From JALORV01 sp963780715 (GTDB lineage Bacteria > Pseudomonadota > Gammaproteobacteria > Burkholderiales > Burkholderiaceae_F), in NCBI GenBank assembly GCA_963780715.1, contig CAWADK010000010.1:91201-155200 (forward strand): a stretch of DNA of 64,000 nucleotides, in the 5' to 3' direction. Made by a program: the position numbers and the translations under genes. Below, one piece after another: positions 61,816 through 64,000 of the stretch (the stretch's first letter is position 1; each line of letters starts with the position of its first letter). The notes under the pieces were generated by a model. It searched no databases, had not been told where the DNA came from, and saw only the letters and a program-made list of their open reading frames with translations.

Positions 61816-62339
61816 GGGTGCAGGATCCAGGTGAAGCAGCGCCATTTGTTCTGTGGGTCCACCATGTTGACCGGCGCGGCAGCGCATACCGGATCCGGAG
61901 TGGGATTGGCCTGCCCCTCTTCCCAGGCAAGCGTCAGTGTCAACTGCGGCGCCAGTGCTGGCGCGACCAGGTACGCGCCCGATCCGGGCAAGCGTCGGCG
62001 CAGGTCCGCACGCCACATCGCCCAGTCGCGATCCGCTACTTCCTTGGCGGTGCATCTTTGCGGATCTGCACAAGCCGGGACAGGAAACGGCCCTTGTTGG
62101 GTGGGCAACATCGTAAGGTTGTAGCTGCCGATGTTGAAGCCGTCGTAGTTCGCCCGTATCCGCTCGGCCAGTTGCGCGGCCATCTCTGCCGCGGCCTTGC
62201 GGTCGAACGAGTCCTTATTGAAGGAAACCGATCGCGCCTGCAGTCCAGCAAGACCGAGCAGACCAAAGGCGACGATCGTCAGGGCGACCAGCACCTCGAT
62301 CATCGAAGCGCCGCGTTGGAGACGTAGCTGGATGGTCAT
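61812..62339 (-). CDS. pilV: type IV pilus modification protein PilV-like
   Basis: A 175-residue minor pilin with the class III leader RGASMIEVLVALTIVAFGLL, in which Glu is at +5 after cleavage behind Gly. The mature part includes LAERIRANYDGFNIGSYNL, typical of PilV. ATG 62339 was chosen because it leaves a leader of normal length; an ATG 24 bases upstream is also possible. It ends in an ATGA overlap with pilW and starts five bases after the fimT stop. Confidence 0.87.
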   Translation of the reverse strand: MTIQLRLQRGASMIEVLVALTIVAFGLLGLAGLQARSVSFNKDSFDRKAAAEMAAQLAERIRANYDGFNIGSYNLTMLPTQQGPFPVPACADPQRCTAKEVADRDWAMWRADLRRRLPGSGAYLVAPALAPQLTLTLAWEEGQANPTPDPVCAAAPVNMVDPQNKWRCFTWILHP

Positions 62340-62343
62340 ATCT

Positions 62344-62946
62344 TTATGCGCCTGGGCAGACATCGTTCACCATGCGCGCTACACGGCCACGACCCGTGAT
62401 GTTGGCCACTAAGCACCGCGCAATATTGGTTCGAACCGCAACCTGATGATCGCGATAATCGACAAAGAAAGTGACCCCCAAAGCGTTGCCTTGCCGCAGC
62501 CCATTCGCCCCGTAGCTCCAGCGCTGGGGATTCGCGATTGACGATTCGACGACCAGACGCTCCACGGCCGCGTTCTGGAAAGGGGCCTGGCGCAGAATGA
62601 TCTCGTCCCCAGCCTCAACCGCCGTGTTGACCGCGTTTCCTGGTGCCTTGGCAAATACGACCCAGCCAACCGCCCAGTCGTTATTGGCAAAATTGCCGGA
62701 CACCGCGTTGCTGCAGTTAGGGTTGGGCGTGGCGGCGTCCACACTCCGGCACATCGTGACTACCGTATTGCGCCGGATCGCCTCAGACCGAGCCAGGTCT
62801 AGACCAGCGACGAGCGTGTTGGTCGCGCTCGAGATCTCATTCGAGCGGATCATGGTCCGGAACGACGGCAACGCCATCGCGACCAGGATCACGGAGATCG
62901 TGATCACGACCATGACTTCGACAAGTGTGAACCCGCGAGACTTCAT
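62344..62946 (-). CDS. fimT: minor pilin FimT/GspH-like
   Basis: A 200-residue prepilin with leader MKSRG and mature start FTLVEVMVVITISVILVAMA. The GspH/FimT pattern continues with NTLVAGLDLARSEAIRRNT. In some species FimT binds DNA during natural transformation through its C-terminus, which here has basic residues (ITGRGRVARMVND); that role is only a possibility. It is the first gene of the pilus cluster; AGGAG precedes its start. Confidence 0.87.
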   Translation of the reverse strand: MKSRGFTLVEVMVVITISVILVAMALPSFRTMIRSNEISSATNTLVAGLDLARSEAIRRNTVVTMCRSVDAATPNPNCSNAVSGNFANNDWAVGWVVFAKAPGNAVNTAVEAGDEIILRQAPFQNAAVERLVVESSIANPQRWSYGANGLRQGNALGVTFFVDYRDHQVAVRTNIARCLVANITGRGRVARMVNDVCPGA

Positions 62947-63222
62947 TTATGGTGGCTCCTGAATTGAAGCTTATCCACAGCCGCAAGGCATAGCCCGTGA
63001 AGGCCGCTCAGTGGAATATGGACCGCGACGAGCGGAGGGAAGTCGCGTCGGGCCTAGACAGGCCTGAACCTGCCGAACGGAATTGGCTAATTCGAGTGGT
63101 CGAATTCGCGGGATCGGCGGCTCAGCTCCAGCGCGCGCCTCATCCGATCGGGCTAACGCGCCGCGCCTGTCATACCGCGCCCATGCCTCGCGCGTCCCCG
63201 GCTTACTCCCAACCTAAGTTAC
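62947..63222. other. 276-bp spacer between tyrA and the pilus cluster
   Basis: No gene is seen. It should hold the promoter of the pilus cluster, but no convincing sigma-70 or sigma-54 site was found. A small palindrome (GGCCT, AGAC, AGGCC) lies around 63052-63065. Confidence 0.5.
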
Positions 63223-64000
63223 CTATGGAGTGTCCGCGGCGCGGCGGCGTGCGTCGGATGCAACCCGGAACAGGCGCTCGAGCGCGGCACCGTCACCACT
63301 TTCGATGGCGCGCTGAAGTTCTTCGAGCTTGCCGCGGTAGGACTCCAGTGCGTCCGTCAGTGCCACGCGGTTGGCCAGGCACACGTCGCGCCACATCTGC
63401 GGACTCGAAGCAGCGATCCGCGTGAAGTCGCGGAAGCCGGCACCGGCATGGGCAAACTTCGCATCGGCATCGGCTGAGCGCGCAATCATCTCCACCAGCG
63501 CGAACGCGAGCACGTGCGGCAGGTGGCTGACCGCCGCAAAGATGCGGTCGTGCACGTCCGGTGCCAGCCGCTCGAGGCGCGCGCCAACGCTGCGCCATAG
63601 GCGCTCGACTGTGGCCAGTGCCCCCGGATCGGTGTCCGCCACGGGTGTGGTGATCGCAAGACGATTCTGGAACAGGCGCGGGTCGGCGTGCTCGACACCC
63701 GGGCGTTCGCCTCCGGCGATCGGATGCGCCGGCACAAAGCGATGGAACGCGCCGCCGAGTGTTGCCTGCGCGTCTGCGATCACGCTGACTTTGGTGCTGC
63801 CGACGTCGGTGACCAACGCACCCGGCGGCAACTCCCCTGCGATCGCGGCAAGTGCAGGGCGCATCGCGCCCACTGGCACCGCCAGAACGACGAGGTCCGC
63901 AGTGGACACGGCATCGCCCAGGCTGGTCGCCGCGCGGTCGAGGATGCCCGCGGCAAGGCCTTTCCTGAGTGCCTCCGGGTCAAGGTCGAAACCGACGACT
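63223..64000 (-). CDS. tyrA: prephenate dehydrogenase, 5' end beyond the window
   Basis: TyrA oxidatively decarboxylates prephenate to 4-hydroxyphenylpyruvate for tyrosine. The visible 258 codons run from the NAD-binding part (VVGFDLDPEALRKGLAAGI) through DLVVLAVPVGAMRPAL, VTDVGSTKVSVI and FVPAHPIAGGERPGVEHA, to the helical C-terminal domain with FAAVSHLPHVLAFALVEMI and AGFRDFTRIAASSPQMW. The His in HPIAG is the catalytic residue position. The frame is open to the right edge. tyrA usually sits directly before aroA. Confidence 0.95.
   Translation of the reverse strand, partial: VVGFDLDPEALRKGLAAGILDRAATSLGDAVSTADLVVLAVPVGAMRPALAAIAGELPPGALVTDVGSTKVSVIADAQATLGGAFHRFVPAHPIAGGERPGVEHADPRLFQNRLAITTPVADTDPGALATVERLWRSVGARLERLAPDVHDRIFAAVSHLPHVLAFALVEMIARSADADAKFAHAGAGFRDFTRIAASSPQMWRDVCLANRVALTDALESYRGKLEELQRAIESGDGAALERLFRVASDARRRAADTP

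Overview
The window is high-GC proteobacterial chromosome whose gene orders are typically betaproteobacterial: carA/carB/greA next to rlmE-ftsH-folP-glmM, addA-addB, trxA-rho-rpmE2, and tyrA ... aroA-cmk-rpsA-ihfB-lapA-lapB-cysM. A Burkholderiales-like or related free-living betaproteobacterium fits; the species cannot be named from this sequence. Genes are dense and most are housekeeping.

Layout. 1-4.3 kb: the 5' part of a PhoX alkaline phosphatase gene (minus; its 3' end is beyond the left edge), divergent from a fused LpxH-like phosphatase/glycosyltransferase. 4.5-15.7 kb: a long minus-strand housekeeping block (carA, gmhA, carB, greA, rlmE, ftsH, folP, glmM) interrupted only by yhbY on the plus strand. 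15.8-18.4 kb: transaldolase and a rhomboid-family membrane protein. 18.4-18.8 kb: a gene-free patch of nested inverted repeats that looks like a small MITE flanked by REP-like palindromes. 18.8-28.9 kb (minus): a TPR membrane protein, an SsuABC-type ABC importer with a CoA-transferase and a MAPEG protein, recR, ybaB, dnaX, a GNAT acetyltransferase, the SRP RNA and a lipoprotein. 29-36.2 kb: addA, addB and a solitary tnpB element next to the addB start. 36.4-41.9 kb (plus): trxA, rho, rpmE2, an ArnT-like glycosyltransferase and a MATE exporter. 41.9-49.8 kb: a K+ channel, htpX, yqhA, class I fumarase, a cysteine-synthase-like gene, cysM, lapB and lapA. 49.9-54.4 kb: ihfB, rpsA, cmk, a DUF2061 gene and aroA. 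54.5-62.9 kb: a type IV pilus minor-pilin/PilY1 cluster lying between aroA and tyrA. 63.2 kb to the right edge: tyrA, partial.

Two points matter most to a reader. First, at least eight genes, including the normally essential ftsH, dnaX and rho, are broken by one to four single-base indels. Almost all are one-base insertions, and the lengths return to exact multiples of three after correction. This points to uncorrected sequence error rather than gene decay; addA also carries an in-frame amber codon. Second, the most unusual coding feature is in PilY1. Between its N-terminal von Willebrand-like region and its C-terminal propeller lies a roughly 180-residue, Lys-rich segment of about 13 short units, each opening with a cysteine (16 cysteines from residue 259 to 453).

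Other notable items are a possible MITE with 38-bp perfect terminal inverted repeats, a three-copy palindrome family with compensatory stems, a 15-bp tandem repeat in the rpsA leader, a TnpB without the canonical RuvC-II glutamate, and gmhA placed between carA and carB.
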